64,000 nucleotides of DNA from JADYZU01 sp964540965 (GCA_964540965.1 CAZIOT010000017.1:1-64000), one strand, 5' to 3'; positions 7,534 through 16,695 are shown, counted from the stretch's first letter. Numbers and translations: made by a program. The notes: generated from the letters alone by a model not told the origin.

Positions 7534-8898
7534 TCAGGTCACGCTGCAGGCGGGATAGATCCGGTCCAGATCGCCGCCCCATTCGCCCTGCCACAGGTCC
7601 AGAAGATCGTCCGCCACCGCCCGGCCGCTGGCCACGCTGGCGGCCAGCGGTGCCAGATAGCGGCTTTCGTCGCGGCCCGCCGCATCCAGCCGCCGCCGCG
7701 CCTGCAACCCGGCGGTCGACAGCCGCACCGCCTCGCGCGCAAGATCGGCCAGCCGCACCCCGTTCGCCTCGCCCGCCAGCGCCTTTTCCGAGGCGGCGAT
7801 CCGCAGCCCCTGCCGTGTGGCCGCATCCAGGCCGCGCACCAGATCCCAGGCGGCATCCAGCGCGCCGGCATCATACATCAGCCCGACCCAGAAGGCCGGC
7901 AGAGCGGTCAGCATCGGCCGCGGCCCGGCGTCGGCGCCGCGCATCTCGATATATTGCTTGAGCCGCGCCTCGGGGAACACCGTTGTCAGATGGTCGGCCC
8001 AGTCCGACAGCGTCGGCCGTTCGCCCGGCAGAGCCGGCAGCCGCCCGTCAAGGAAATCGCGGAACGACTGGCCCAGGGCGTTGATATAGGTGCCGTCGCG
8101 ATAGACGAAATACATCGGCACATCGAGAACCCAGTCGGCATACCGCTCGAACCCGAAACCGTCCTCGAAGACGAAGGGCAACATGCCGGTGCGGCTGGCG
8201 TCCAGATCGCGCCAGATCCGCGACCGCCACGACCGATAGCCGTTCGGCCGCCCCTCGAAGAACGGAGACGAGGCGAACAGCGCGGTTGCCACCGGTTGCA
8301 GCGCCAGCGCGACGCGCATCTTCTTTACCATGTCGGCCTCGGACCCGAAGTCGAGGTTCACCTGCACCGTCGATGTCCGATACATCATCTGCGTGCCATG
8401 GGTGCCGACGCGCCCCATGTAATCGGTCATCAGCCGGTAGCGCCCCTTCGGCATCACCGGCATCTGGGCATGGCTCCAGACCGGCGCCGCGCCGACCGAC
8501 AGGAACCGCACGCCCATCGGGCCGGCGATCGCGCCGACTTCGGCGAAATGGGCGTCAAGCTCGGCATCGGTGTCGTGCAGGGTGTCAAGCGGCGCGCCCG
8601 ACAGCTCGAACTGGCCGCCGGGTTCAAGGCTTATGTTGGCGCGGTCCTTTTTCAGGCCGATGATCCTGTCGCCTTCGGACAGCGGTTCCCAGCCGCGGGT
8701 GACCAGCGCGTCAAAGATCGCCCGGATCGAGCGCGGGCCGTCATAGGGCAAGGGCAGGAGCGAATCGGCCAGCCAGCCGAATTTCTCGTGCTCGGTGCCG
8801 ATCTTCCAGGCGTCCGCGGGCTTGCTGCCCGCGGCCAGAAAACCGGCAAGCTGCGAGCGATCCTCGATCGGCCCGCCGCCAGATTGTGGTATCGACAT
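7534..8898 (-). CDS. gshA: Glutamate-cysteine ligase (plant/alphaproteobacterial type)
   Basis: GshA (454 aa) joins glutamate and cysteine in the first, rate-limiting step of glutathione synthesis in the cytoplasm. The sequence has the signature of the plant-like class: IGTEHEKFG near residue 37, PYDGPRSIRAIFDAL, a glutamate-binding GGQFELSGAPL block, MGRVGTHGTQMMYRTSTVQVNLD and the EARLKQYIEMRGADAGP block. Length is normal. It is transcribed leftward and is convergent with a tiny membrane-protein gene. The ATG start gives MSIPQSGGGPIEDRSQL, typical of the family. Confidence 0.95.
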   Translation of the reverse strand: MSIPQSGGGPIEDRSQLAGFLAAGSKPADAWKIGTEHEKFGWLADSLLPLPYDGPRSIRAIFDALVTRGWEPLSEGDRIIGLKKDRANISLEPGGQFELSGAPLDTLHDTDAELDAHFAEVGAIAGPMGVRFLSVGAAPVWSHAQMPVMPKGRYRLMTDYMGRVGTHGTQMMYRTSTVQVNLDFGSEADMVKKMRVALALQPVATALFASSPFFEGRPNGYRSWRSRIWRDLDASRTGMLPFVFEDGFGFERYADWVLDVPMYFVYRDGTYINALGQSFRDFLDGRLPALPGERPTLSDWADHLTTVFPEARLKQYIEMRGADAGPRPMLTALPAFWVGLMYDAGALDAAWDLVRGLDAATRQGLRIAASEKALAGEANGVRLADLAREAVRLSTAGLQARRRLDAAGRDESRYLAPLAASVASGRAVADDLLDLWQGEWGGDLDRIYPACSVT

Positions 8899-9062
8899 GG
8901 GGCCGCCTCTTTCGCCGGATCGTCAGGCGCAATCTGGTGTCGCGTCGGCGGCGGGAAGTCAACGGGGCGCAATCACCGGCGACATTGGGCCGCGACAAGG
9001 CGCTATCGCCGGGGGCGGCAATCCGGCTAGGCTGAGGGCAGGATCGTTGCGAGGTTCCGCCG

Positions 9063-10358
9063 ATGCGCCGACTTGCCCTGCTCGCCTTCGCCGCCCTGCT
9101 GGCCGCCTGTGGCGGCCCGGCGCCCATGCCCGAGACGCTGACCCCCGCGCGCCCGGCCGAGGTCGGCAGCCGTGCCCCGGCCTCGGCCGACACGACAGTC
9201 GTCGTGATGGCCGAGCCTGCCCTTGCCCCCGTCGCCCCCGACTCGGCCATGGTTTCTCCCGCAGGGGGCAGCGGCCTTGTCCGCGCCGGGGTGCTGACCG
9301 CCGGCGACATCGACGACACGCTGAACCTTGCCGCCTTTGCCCGCTATCTTGACAATGCGGGCACCGGAATGCCGCGTCTGGCGCTGGGCCGGTCGTTCGC
9401 GGCGCGGGTGACCGGCCCCGACGGGCAGCCGGCGGCGCATCGCCGCGTCACCCTGCGCCTGCCCGGCGCGGCGGAACCGTTCTGGGACGGCTATTCCGGC
9501 ACCGACGGCAATGTCACGGTGTTTCCGGCCGCCCTTGGCGCCGGAGCGCCCGCCAGCGTCGAGATGCGGGTGTTTCCCGACACGGGCGAGCCGACAGTCG
9601 CCACCCTGTCCGCGAATGCGCCGCGGCAGGCGGTCACGCTGCCCTTCGGCGCCGGCAGTCCCGATTTCCTTGACCTTGTCTTCGCCGTCGACGTGACCGG
9701 CAGCATGGGCGACGAACTGGACTGGCTGGTGCGCGATCTGGTCAGCACGGTGCGCAGCGCGGCCGCCGGCGCCGGTGGCGTCGACATCCGCTATGGCCTT
9801 GTCACCTATCGCGACCATGGCGATGCCTTTGTCGTCCGCCGCTATGATTTCACCGGCAGCGGCGCGACGATGCGGGCCGAACTGCGCGCGCAAAGCGCCT
9901 TTGGCGGCGGCGATTACCCCGAGGCCGCCGCCGATGCCCTTGCCGCCGCCGTCGACTTGGGCTGGCGCCGCGGCAATGGCGAACGGCTGCTGTTCCACGT
10001 CGCCGACGCCCCGCCGCATGATGGCGATGCCGGCCGTTACCTTGCCGCCGCGCAGGCTGCGGCCGACCGGCAGGTGCAGATCTTCGGACTGGGGGCATCC
10101 GGTGTCGCGACCGAGGCGGAATTCCTGATGCGGCAGGCCGCGGCGCTGACCGGCGGGCGCTATCTGTTTCTCACCGATGACAGCGGTGTCGGCCTAAGCC
10201 ACGAAGAGCCGCGGGTGTCATGCTATCTTGTCACCACGCTGACCGATCTGGTGCGCCGGGTGATCCGTTCGGAGCTGAGCGGTGTTCGCCTTGAACCGGC
10301 ACCCTCTGAGGTGGTGCGGCAGGTCGGCAGCTATCAGAACGGCGTCTGCCGCGACTGA
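9063..10358 (+). CDS. von Willebrand factor A domain lipoprotein
   Basis: The N-terminus is a lipoprotein signal with lipobox LAAC (Cys16), so the 431-aa product is probably anchored in the cell envelope. After an Ala/Pro-rich linker comes a domain of about 90 residues (about 80-190), then a vWA fold starting DLVFAVDVTGSMGDELDWL near residue 205. Here D-x-T-G-S supplies the metal-ion-dependent adhesion site, with later SAFGGGDYPEAAADAL and FHVADAPPH strands completing the fold. A Cys pair lies near the C-terminus. The next gene, a LuxR-type regulator, begins 1 nt after its stop, so they are one operon. Function beyond metal-dependent protein binding is unknown. Confidence 0.88.
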   Translation: MRRLALLAFAALLAACGGPAPMPETLTPARPAEVGSRAPASADTTVVVMAEPALAPVAPDSAMVSPAGGSGLVRAGVLTAGDIDDTLNLAAFARYLDNAGTGMPRLALGRSFAARVTGPDGQPAAHRRVTLRLPGAAEPFWDGYSGTDGNVTVFPAALGAGAPASVEMRVFPDTGEPTVATLSANAPRQAVTLPFGAGSPDFLDLVFAVDVTGSMGDELDWLVRDLVSTVRSAAAGAGGVDIRYGLVTYRDHGDAFVVRRYDFTGSGATMRAELRAQSAFGGGDYPEAAADALAAAVDLGWRRGNGERLLFHVADAPPHDGDAGRYLAAAQAAADRQVQIFGLGASGVATEAEFLMRQAAALTGGRYLFLTDDSGVGLSHEEPRVSCYLVTTLTDLVRRVIRSELSGVRLEPAPSEVVRQVGSYQNGVCRD

Positions 10359-10359
10359 C

Positions 10360-11082
10360 ATGCCCGATGGCGACGAGCTTGGCTTTCTGACCCGCATCCC
10401 CGCCGCCGGCTCGGCCGCCGAGGCGGCGGTCGAGATCGGGCGCGCGGCGGGGCGGCAGGGCACGCCGTTCTGGTTCATCGGCGGCGTGGTGCCGCCCGGC
10501 CACCCGATCCTGCCGGCGTTCCGCCATCACAACTGGCCCGGCGGCTGGCGCGAGCGTTACGAATCCGAAGGCTTTGCCGCCGCCAATCCGGTGCCGCAGG
10601 TGGTGGCGCTGAACGCATGGCCGGTGACGGTGGACGAGATGATGGACGGCCGCGCCGGTTTCGCACCGCATCCCGATACCCGGCGCCTGCTTGCTGCGGC
10701 GGGGGCCGAACGACGCGCCGGGCTGATCGTGCCGATCCACGGCCCGGCGGGGCCGCGCGGCGTCGCGATGTTCCATGGCCCCGGACCGGGGCCGGACCTG
10801 CGCCAGCGCGGCATCCTCGGGCTGCTGGGCCATGTCGCCTTTGCCCGGCTGGCCGAACTCGCCGATTTCCGGCCCGGCGCGCAATCGACCCTGACCCAGC
10901 GCGAGGCGGCGCTCTTGCGCGCGGTCGGGCGCGGGCTGGACGATGCCGGCATCGCCGCCGAATCCGGCATCACCATCCGCACCGTGCGCTTCCATCTGGC
11001 CAATGCCCGCCGCAAACTGGGCGCCCGCAGCCGGGCCGAGGCGGTGGCCATGGCGCTGCGCGGCGGGCTTTTGGGCGGCTGA
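10360..11082 (+). CDS. LuxR-family regulator with autoinducer-binding-like domain
   Basis: A 240-aa protein with an N-terminal alpha/beta sensor region resembling the acyl-homoserine-lactone-binding fold (FWFIGGVVPPG..., W/Y-rich segment HHNWPGGWRERYESEGF) and a C-terminal LuxR helix-turn-helix: LTQREAALLRAVGRGLDDAG then SGITIRTVRFHLANARRKLG. No luxI-type synthase is adjacent, so it may be an orphan receptor. The ATG at 10360 follows the stop of the vWA gene by 1 nt and begins MPDGDELGFL; an upstream in-frame start inside the vWA gene is unlikely. A terminator hairpin follows downstream. Confidence 0.85.
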   Translation: MPDGDELGFLTRIPAAGSAAEAAVEIGRAAGRQGTPFWFIGGVVPPGHPILPAFRHHNWPGGWRERYESEGFAAANPVPQVVALNAWPVTVDEMMDGRAGFAPHPDTRRLLAAAGAERRAGLIVPIHGPAGPRGVAMFHGPGPGPDLRQRGILGLLGHVAFARLAELADFRPGAQSTLTQREAALLRAVGRGLDDAGIAAESGITIRTVRFHLANARRKLGARSRAEAVAMALRGGLLGG

Positions 11083-11243
11083 CGGCGCAATCGGTTGCAG
11101 GATTTGTGATCGGCAGGCGCGGTTTCCTGTCACTGGTGACAGTTATGCGCGACCTTCTGTCGCAGTAGGCTGGAGTGCACAGGGCCGTGCACGGCCAGAC
11201 GTGAGTGGTGGACGACTTTCAGCACAATTCGGGCCTCGTGCCA

Positions 11244-11263
11244 CCCCGGCGCGGGGCCTTTTT
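11244..11263 (+). terminator. Rho-independent terminator after the LuxR-type gene
   Basis: The sequence has a perfect 5-bp CCCCG/CGGGG stem (11244-11248 and 11252-11256) with a 3-nt loop, followed after CC by five T residues. It lies about 160 nt past the LuxR stop and just before the end of the convergent membrane-protein gene. The stem is short but GC-only. Confidence 0.55.
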
Positions 11264-11266
11264 CCT

Positions 11267-11767
11267 TCAGCGCAGGGCGCGCGGCGGGCGGCGCCAGATG
11301 CGGCGCAGCCGCGGGGCGCCGGGGCGCAGGGCGGGCAGGACGGTTCCGGTTGCCGCCCCGTGCTCCACGGCGGCGACAAGGGCACCCCCCGTCAGGCCCG
11401 GCAGCGTGCCGAAGGCATCGAACAGCAATTCGGCGCCCGTGGCGCCCAGCGGGATGACAAGATCGCCCTGACCCGGCGTGCGCAGCACCCAGGCCCGCGC
11501 CCCGCCGCGTTCGGCAAGCAGGATCTCGGCGACCTCGCCCAGGGCCGCAAAGCCGCCGCCCGCCGGACCGAAATAGCTGACCTGACCCTCGACGACCTCG
11601 ACCACGCCCGGCGCCTCGGGGCCGGTGGCAAAGCGCAGGCGCTGCACCGCGGACCACAGCAGCACCACGGCCAGCGCCACCAGCAGCCAGCCGGCGACCC
11701 GCACCAGCCCGCCCGAGCCGATCCCCCACCACAGCCCGATGGCCGCCAGCGCCAGCGCCACGAGCAC
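11267..11767 (-). CDS. Conserved membrane protein with two N-terminal helices
   Basis: The 166-aa form (GTG start at 11767) has two hydrophobic helices (LVALALAAIGLWWGIG and VAGWLLVALAVVLLWSAV) and a cytoplasmic domain including VVEVVEGQVSYFGPAGGG and LLFDAFGTLPGLTGGALVAA. I recognise this layout from a conserved but uncharacterised Rhodobacterales protein. Those proteins usually begin with SDFLRP(E/A)A..., and that sequence is encoded just upstream here behind a CTG at 11821 that overlaps the stop of the GNAT gene. The true start may therefore be CTG 11821 (184 aa) by translational coupling. It is the third gene of the rsmE operon. Confidence 0.75.
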   Translation of the reverse strand: MLVALALAAIGLWWGIGSGGLVRVAGWLLVALAVVLLWSAVQRLRFATGPEAPGVVEVVEGQVSYFGPAGGGFAALGEVAEILLAERGGARAWVLRTPGQGDLVIPLGATGAELLFDAFGTLPGLTGGALVAAVEHGAATGTVLPALRPGAPRLRRIWRRPPRALR

Positions 11768-11813
11768 GCCGCTGAAGCGGCTGAGGCTGGCTAGGGCGGC
11801 GGGGCGCAGGAAA

Positions 11814-12653
11814 TCAGACAGGGCGCACCTCCTGCGGGGCGCGCAGCAGGGTCAGGGTGAAACGTCCGGTCTGTGCAAAGCCCAGCGCGCGATAGGCGCG
11901 GGCGGCATGGTCCGAGGCCGAAAACAGCGTGGCGCGCGTCACGCCCCCGGCCCGCGCCTCGGCCAGATGCAGGGCCACGGCGCGGCGCGCCAGGCCCTGC
12001 CGCCGCAGCGCGGGCGGCGTCCAGACGCCGCCGACCTGCACGATGTCCGGCAGGCGGGCGTTGAAGCCGGTCAGCGCCACCGGATCATCGCCGCGCAGCA
12101 GCACACGGTGCTGCCCCGCGGCGATCCAGGCGTCGACGGTGCGCTCTGCCTCGGCCCGAGCCGTGTCGGGGCTGCCGCCCAGCACCTCGAGATCATAGGC
12201 GGCACGCCAGCCGGTCAGCATGTCGCGCAAGGCATCGGTGACCGGGACCAGGCGCAAGCCGGCGCAATCGGGCTGCACGAGGTCGGCCAGGCGCAGCGAA
12301 AACTGCGGCTCGTCATGGTTCAGCTTCACCGGTGCGGCGGTCAGGCCCAGCGCCGGGATCAGCGCGCGCAGCTGCGCGCTGTCCCCGGCCAGCCCGGTGA
12401 CGGTCAGCCCGGCCAGTGCCCGCGCCGCGGGCGCGGCCTGCGCCGGGTCGATCTGCGGCAGAACCATGCCGGCACCCGACAGGCCGATGACGCCGGTCAG
12501 CGGATCGCCGGCAAGCCAGAACCGCATGGCATGGGGCGCGGCGTGGCCCAGCCCGGCCCGCGCCAGATTGGCCAGCGGGAACATCGACCCTTCGATCCGC
12601 GCCGACAGGAAGGCGTGGATCGCCGGTATGTCGGCCTCACCCGCCGGCCTCAT
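11814..12653 (-). CDS. GNAT-family N-acetyltransferase
   Basis: A 279-aa protein whose C-terminal half holds a GNAT fold of the FR47-like type: VALTGFNARLPDIVQVGGVWTPPALRRQGLARRAVALHLAEA, where RRQGLA is the acetyl-CoA pyrophosphate loop, then LFSASDHAARAYRALGFAQTGRF. The N-terminal half is a diverged domain starting MRPAGEADIPAIHAFL. The ATG at 12653 overlaps the rsmE stop as ATGA, which fixes the start. Substrate unknown. It is cotranscribed with rsmE. Confidence 0.88.
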   Translation of the reverse strand: MRPAGEADIPAIHAFLSARIEGSMFPLANLARAGLGHAAPHAMRFWLAGDPLTGVIGLSGAGMVLPQIDPAQAAPAARALAGLTVTGLAGDSAQLRALIPALGLTAAPVKLNHDEPQFSLRLADLVQPDCAGLRLVPVTDALRDMLTGWRAAYDLEVLGGSPDTARAEAERTVDAWIAAGQHRVLLRGDDPVALTGFNARLPDIVQVGGVWTPPALRRQGLARRAVALHLAEARAGGVTRATLFSASDHAARAYRALGFAQTGRFTLTLLRAPQEVRPV

Positions 12654-13366
12654 CGCCAATCCCCGTTGGTCACCTGCCACAGCGTCAGCGCCGCGACGGC
12701 CGCGGTATCGGCGCGCAGGATGCGCGGCCCCAATGCGACCGCGGTCGCAAAGGGCGCCGCCCGCAGCCGGCCCCGTTCGGCGGCTGAAAAGCCGCCCTCG
12801 GGGCCGATCAGCACCGCGCCGACGGGGCCTTGCCCCGATGGCGCGGCCCCCGCCCCGGCAAGCGCCTCGTCACAGAACCACAGCGGCCGGTCGTCCCAGC
12901 GGTCAAGCAGGGTCGACAGCCGGACGGGTGCTGCGACCGCAGGCACGAATACCGCGCCGCATTGTTCCGCCGCCTCGCGGGCATGGGCCTGAAGCCTGTC
13001 GACGTTCACCCGCTCGGCATTGGTGAAATCGGTGGTCACCGGCTGGATGCGGGCCACCCCCAGCTCGACCGCCTTTTCAACGATGAAATCGGTGCGGGCC
13101 TTCTTGACCGGCGCAAACAGCAGCCACAGGTCGGGCGGCATTGTCTGCGGCCGGGTTCGGGCCTGCATCGTGGCATGCCCGCCGCGCTTGCCCTGCGGCG
13201 TCACCGCGGCGTCCCATTCGCCGTCGCGTCCGTTGAACACCGAAACAAGCGTGCCCGGCGCCAGCCGCATCACCGCAAACAGGTAATTCGCCGCATCCCC
13301 GTCAAGGGGAAGCGTTTGCCCTTGGGCGAGGGGCTGGTCTAGAAACAGGCGAACCTTGGATGGCAT
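12650..13366 (-). CDS. rsmE: 16S rRNA (uracil(1498)-N3)-methyltransferase
   Basis: RsmE (238 aa) is a SPOUT-class enzyme that methylates U1498 of 16S rRNA using S-adenosylmethionine. The N-terminal PUA-like domain (RLFLDQPLAQGQTLPL...HYLF/NYLFAVMRL) precedes the knot-forming C-terminal domain with VEKAVELGVARIQPV, AAEQCGA, VLIGPEGGFSAAE and LGPRILRADTAAVAALTLWQ, all diagnostic. The start at 13366 gives MPSKVRLFL, the usual family beginning. It is divergent from ubiA, whose start overlaps slightly with the upstream region. Confidence 0.96.
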   Translation of the reverse strand: MPSKVRLFLDQPLAQGQTLPLDGDAANYLFAVMRLAPGTLVSVFNGRDGEWDAAVTPQGKRGGHATMQARTRPQTMPPDLWLLFAPVKKARTDFIVEKAVELGVARIQPVTTDFTNAERVNVDRLQAHAREAAEQCGAVFVPAVAAPVRLSTLLDRWDDRPLWFCDEALAGAGAAPSGQGPVGAVLIGPEGGFSAAERGRLRAAPFATAVALGPRILRADTAAVAALTLWQVTNGDWR

Positions 13367-13377
13367 GGGGCAGAGAT

Positions 13378-14352
13378 ATGGCCATAGACCCGGCAGCACC
13401 AGAGGGGCGCGATGCGGTCGGCCCGGTTGCCGATGCCGTGCGCGGCCATTGGGTCGACACCACCGCCCCGGCCTGGGCGCGGCCTTGGCTGCGGCTGTCG
13501 CGGCTTGACCGGCCGATCGGAACCTGGCTCCTGCTCATCCCCTGCTGGTGGGGGCTCCTGCTGGCGATGCTTGCCGACGGGCGGGCGGGCTGGTCGGATC
13601 TGTGGATCGCGGTTGCCTGCGCGCTGGGCGCCCTCCTCATGCGCGGCGCCGGCTGCACCTGGAACGACATCACCGACCGCGACATCGACGGCCGCGTCGC
13701 GCGCACCGCGCTGCGGCCGATCCCCTCGGGGCAGGTCACCGTGCGCGGCGCATTGGCCTGGATGGCGGGGCAAGCCGCGCTTGCCTTCGCCATCCTGCTG
13801 ACGCTGCCGCCGGCGGCGATCTGGCTTGGCATCCTCGCGCTGGTGCCGGTGGCCGTCTATCCCTTTGCCAAGAGGTTCACCTGGTGGCCGCAGGTGTTCC
13901 TTGGCCTCGCCTTCAACTGGGGGGCGCTGCTGGGCTGGGCGGCGCATGCCGGCAGCCTGGGGTGGCCGGCGCTGGTGCTGTATGCCTCGGGCATCGCCTG
14001 GACGCTGTTCTACGACACGATCTATGCCCATCAGGATGCCGAGGATGACGCCCTGATCGGGGTGAAATCCACCGCCCGCCTGTTCGGGGGCGACAGCCCG
14101 CGCTGGCTGCGCCGGTTCCTTGTCGCCACCGTGGCGCTGATGGGCGCCGCGGTGATCCTGGCCGCGCACGAGCGGTCGGTGCTGTCGCTGGTCGTGGCGC
14201 TGGGCGCTCCGATGGCGCTGGGGTGGCACCTGATGTGGCAGCTTGTCCGCTTTGACCCCGACGATACCGCCGGCCTTCTGCGGCTGTTCCGGTCCAACCG
14301 CAGCGCCGGCCTGCTGGTTGTGCCGTTTTTCGCCGTTGCCTTCTTCGTGTAG
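13378..14352 (+). CDS. ubiA: 4-hydroxybenzoate octaprenyltransferase
   Basis: UbiA (324 aa) attaches the polyprenyl tail to 4-hydroxybenzoate in ubiquinone synthesis and is embedded in the inner membrane. The two aspartate-rich motifs that bind the prenyl diphosphate and Mg are visible, NDITDRDIDGRVART and DTIYAHQDAEDD, along with RLDRPIGTWLLLIPCWWGL and about eight hydrophobic helices. The ATG at 13378 begins MAIDPAAPEGRD. It faces away from rsmE with only 11 nt between the starts, so their promoters must overlap the opposite coding ends. Confidence 0.95.
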   Translation: MAIDPAAPEGRDAVGPVADAVRGHWVDTTAPAWARPWLRLSRLDRPIGTWLLLIPCWWGLLLAMLADGRAGWSDLWIAVACALGALLMRGAGCTWNDITDRDIDGRVARTALRPIPSGQVTVRGALAWMAGQAALAFAILLTLPPAAIWLGILALVPVAVYPFAKRFTWWPQVFLGLAFNWGALLGWAAHAGSLGWPALVLYASGIAWTLFYDTIYAHQDAEDDALIGVKSTARLFGGDSPRWLRRFLVATVALMGAAVILAAHERSVLSLVVALGAPMALGWHLMWQLVRFDPDDTAGLLRLFRSNRSAGLLVVPFFAVAFFV

Positions 14353-14421
14353 CGGCGCCGCATTGCGCGGCCCGGTTCCCCGGCCTAAGGGAAGGGCAGT
14401 TTCAACGGCAGCACGGACCCG

Positions 14422-16362
14422 ATGCGCCTCAAGTCGATCCTGATACCCGTCCTTGCCTTTGCCCTTGCCGCGCTGGTGGCCTGGCTTGCCGCCCGCACCC
14501 TTGTCCGCGTGGTCGAGGAGCGGTCGGTCATCGCCGTGCGCGAGGCGCTGATCGACGGCGGGCATGACTGGGCCTCGGTCCTTGGCGACGGGCTGCAGAT
14601 CGTCATCGAGGGCGAGGCTCCGTCCGAAGGCGGCCGCCTGCGCGCCATCGCCGCCGCCGGCACGGTGGTCGATGCCAGCCGGGTCATCGACAACATGCGC
14701 GTGCGCGAAAGCGCCGCCATCGTGGCGCCGGAATTCGCCATCGAGATCCTGCGCAACGACAGCGGTGTGTCGCTGGTCGGCCTGATTCCCGCCGCCACCG
14801 ACCGCGAGGCGCTGACCGCGCGCATCGCCGAAGCCGCCGCCGGGCAAGAGGTCGCGGACCTGCTCCAGACCGCCTCCTATCCCGCGCCTGAGGGCTGGGA
14901 CGCCGCGCTTGACTATGCGATGACCGCGCTGGCGCGGCTGCCACGGTCGAAAATCTCGGTCGCCGCCGGCGCGGTCGACGTGACGGCCATCGCATCCAGC
15001 CGCGAGGAACAGCAGCGGCTGGAATCCGACCTTGGCCGCATCGCGCCGGGCGATGTCGCCCTGACCCTGACGATCAACGCGCCGCGCCCGGTGGTGACGC
15101 CCTTTACCCTGCGGTTCGTCATCGACGGCGACGGCGCCCGTTTCGATGCCTGCGCCGCCGATACCGAACAGTCCAGGACGCAGATCCTGGCCGCCGCCTC
15201 GGCCGCCGGCATGGCGGCCGGCGGCGATTGCACCCTAGCCCTTGGCGTGCCGTCGCGCACCTGGGGCGAGGCCACCGCCCGCGGCATCGCCGCGCTGGCG
15301 CGGCTTGGCGGCGGCACGCTGACCTTCTCGGATGCCGATGTCACCCTTGTTGCCGCCCAGGGCACCGATCCGGCGCTGTTCGACGAGGTGGTGGGCGAAT
15401 TGCAGAACGCCCTGCCCGACATCTACCTGCTGACAGCCACCCTGCCGGAACTGCCCGATGCCCGCGACGCCGGCCCGCCGGAATTCACCGCAAGGCTGGG
15501 CGAAAGCGGCGTCACCCTGCAGGGCCGCGTCGCCGACGACCTGATGAACACCGCCGCCCAGACCTATGCCCAGGCCGCCTTTGGCGCCGACAGGGTGACG
15601 ATGGCGACCCGCATCACCCCCGACGGCCTGCCCGCCGGCTGGCCGGTGCGCGTGCTGGCGGGGCTCGAGGCGCTGTCCTGGCTTGAGGACGGGGCGGTGC
15701 GGGTGCTGCCCGACGGGCTGACCGTCGCCGGCCGCACCGGCAAGCCCGATGCGCATGACGCCATCTCGCGCCTTCTCATCGACAAGCTGGGGCAGGACGC
15801 CGATTTCACGCTGAACGTCACCTATGACGAGGCGCTGGACCCGATCGCCGCCCTGCCGACGCCCGAGGAATGCGTGGCGCAGATCACCGCGGTAAGCGAG
15901 GACCGCAAGATCACCTTCGACCCCGGCGCGACCGCGATCAATTCCGGCGGGCTGGGGGTGATCGAGGACATCGCCGGCATCCTGCGCGCCTGTTCCGAAC
16001 TGCGGCTGCGCATCGCCGGCTATACCGACAGCCAGGGCCGCGACGAATCGAACCTTGCCATCAGCCAGCAGCGCGCCGAAGCGGTGCTGGACGCCCTGCG
16101 CGCCCGCCGGGTGCCGGTCGGCGGCTTTGAGGCGGTGGGCTATGGCGAGGCCGACCCCATCGCCGACAACGAGACCGAAGCCGGCCGCGAGGCCAACCGC
16201 CGCATTGAATTCAGCCTGATCGACGCCACACCGGCCGCGGCCGAAGCGCCCGAGGCGCCTCCCGAAGTGCCCAATGCCGGAACCGGCGGGCCGGACCGGC
16301 CCGACACCCGCATCACCGCGCGGCCCGAGGGGCTTGCCGAACGCGCCGCATCGGGTGAATAG
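14422..16362 (+). CDS. OmpA-family protein with BON-like repeats
   Basis: A 646-aa protein with an N-terminal membrane anchor (LIPVLAFALAALVAWLAA), a long middle region with BON-like alpha/beta modules (for example LVGLIPAATDREALTARIAEAA and VTLQGRVADDLMNTAAQ) and a C-terminal OmpA peptidoglycan-binding domain (about residues 495-610; FDPGATAINSGGLGVIEDIA, GYTDSQGRDESNLAISQQRA, GYGEADPIADNETEAGREAN, RRIEF). It is likely inner-membrane anchored with the body in the periplasm touching peptidoglycan. The C-terminal tail is Pro/Ala-rich. A small coiled-coil membrane protein follows 21 nt downstream and is probably cotranscribed. Precise role unknown. Confidence 0.9.
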   Translation: MRLKSILIPVLAFALAALVAWLAARTLVRVVEERSVIAVREALIDGGHDWASVLGDGLQIVIEGEAPSEGGRLRAIAAAGTVVDASRVIDNMRVRESAAIVAPEFAIEILRNDSGVSLVGLIPAATDREALTARIAEAAAGQEVADLLQTASYPAPEGWDAALDYAMTALARLPRSKISVAAGAVDVTAIASSREEQQRLESDLGRIAPGDVALTLTINAPRPVVTPFTLRFVIDGDGARFDACAADTEQSRTQILAAASAAGMAAGGDCTLALGVPSRTWGEATARGIAALARLGGGTLTFSDADVTLVAAQGTDPALFDEVVGELQNALPDIYLLTATLPELPDARDAGPPEFTARLGESGVTLQGRVADDLMNTAAQTYAQAAFGADRVTMATRITPDGLPAGWPVRVLAGLEALSWLEDGAVRVLPDGLTVAGRTGKPDAHDAISRLLIDKLGQDADFTLNVTYDEALDPIAALPTPEECVAQITAVSEDRKITFDPGATAINSGGLGVIEDIAGILRACSELRLRIAGYTDSQGRDESNLAISQQRAEAVLDALRARRVPVGGFEAVGYGEADPIADNETEAGREANRRIEFSLIDATPAAAEAPEAPPEVPNAGTGGPDRPDTRITARPEGLAERAASGE

Positions 16363-16383
16363 GGACAAGGGGGAGAGCCAAGC

Positions 16384-16695
16384 GTGAACAGGTCGGAATT
16401 CATCATCGCCATCGCGGCGATCCTTTTCATCGCCTTTGCGCTGGGCTGGTTCGCCTTCTGGCTGATCAACCGTTTCACCCGCGTCACCAAGGCCGACATC
16501 GGCGAGCTTGACCGCATGGCGCAGGCCCTGCACGAGGCCGAGGAAACCCGCGACCAGGCGATCACCTACCTGCAGCAGCGCGAGGCCGAGATCTCGAACC
16601 AACTGAACCAGACCGAAGCCGAACTGCGCGCCGCCATGGATGGCCTGCGCGAGGCGCGGCGCGAGGTCGAGGATCTGCGCCGGGCGCATCGCTGA
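16384..16695 (+). CDS. Small membrane protein with coiled coil
   Basis: A 103-aa protein with an N-terminal helix (FIIAIAAILFIAFALGWFAFWL) and a long Glu/Gln/Arg-rich cytoplasmic coiled coil (about residues 38-100, ELDRMAQALHEAEETRDQA...). The start is GTG at 16384, placed behind the strong ribosome site GGGGGAGAG. It sits just downstream of the BON-OmpA gene, so the two may form one envelope assembly. The family is common in Rhodobacterales but has no assigned function that I know. Confidence 0.85.
   Translation: MNRSEFIIAIAAILFIAFALGWFAFWLINRFTRVTKADIGELDRMAQALHEAEETRDQAITYLQQREAEISNQLNQTEAELRAAMDGLREARREVEDLRRAHR

Noticed and set aside
15235..16689. Long minus-strand frame opposite the OmpA-family gene
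   Set aside because: Composition is Gly/Arg/Gln-rich and the plus-strand gene has clear domains.
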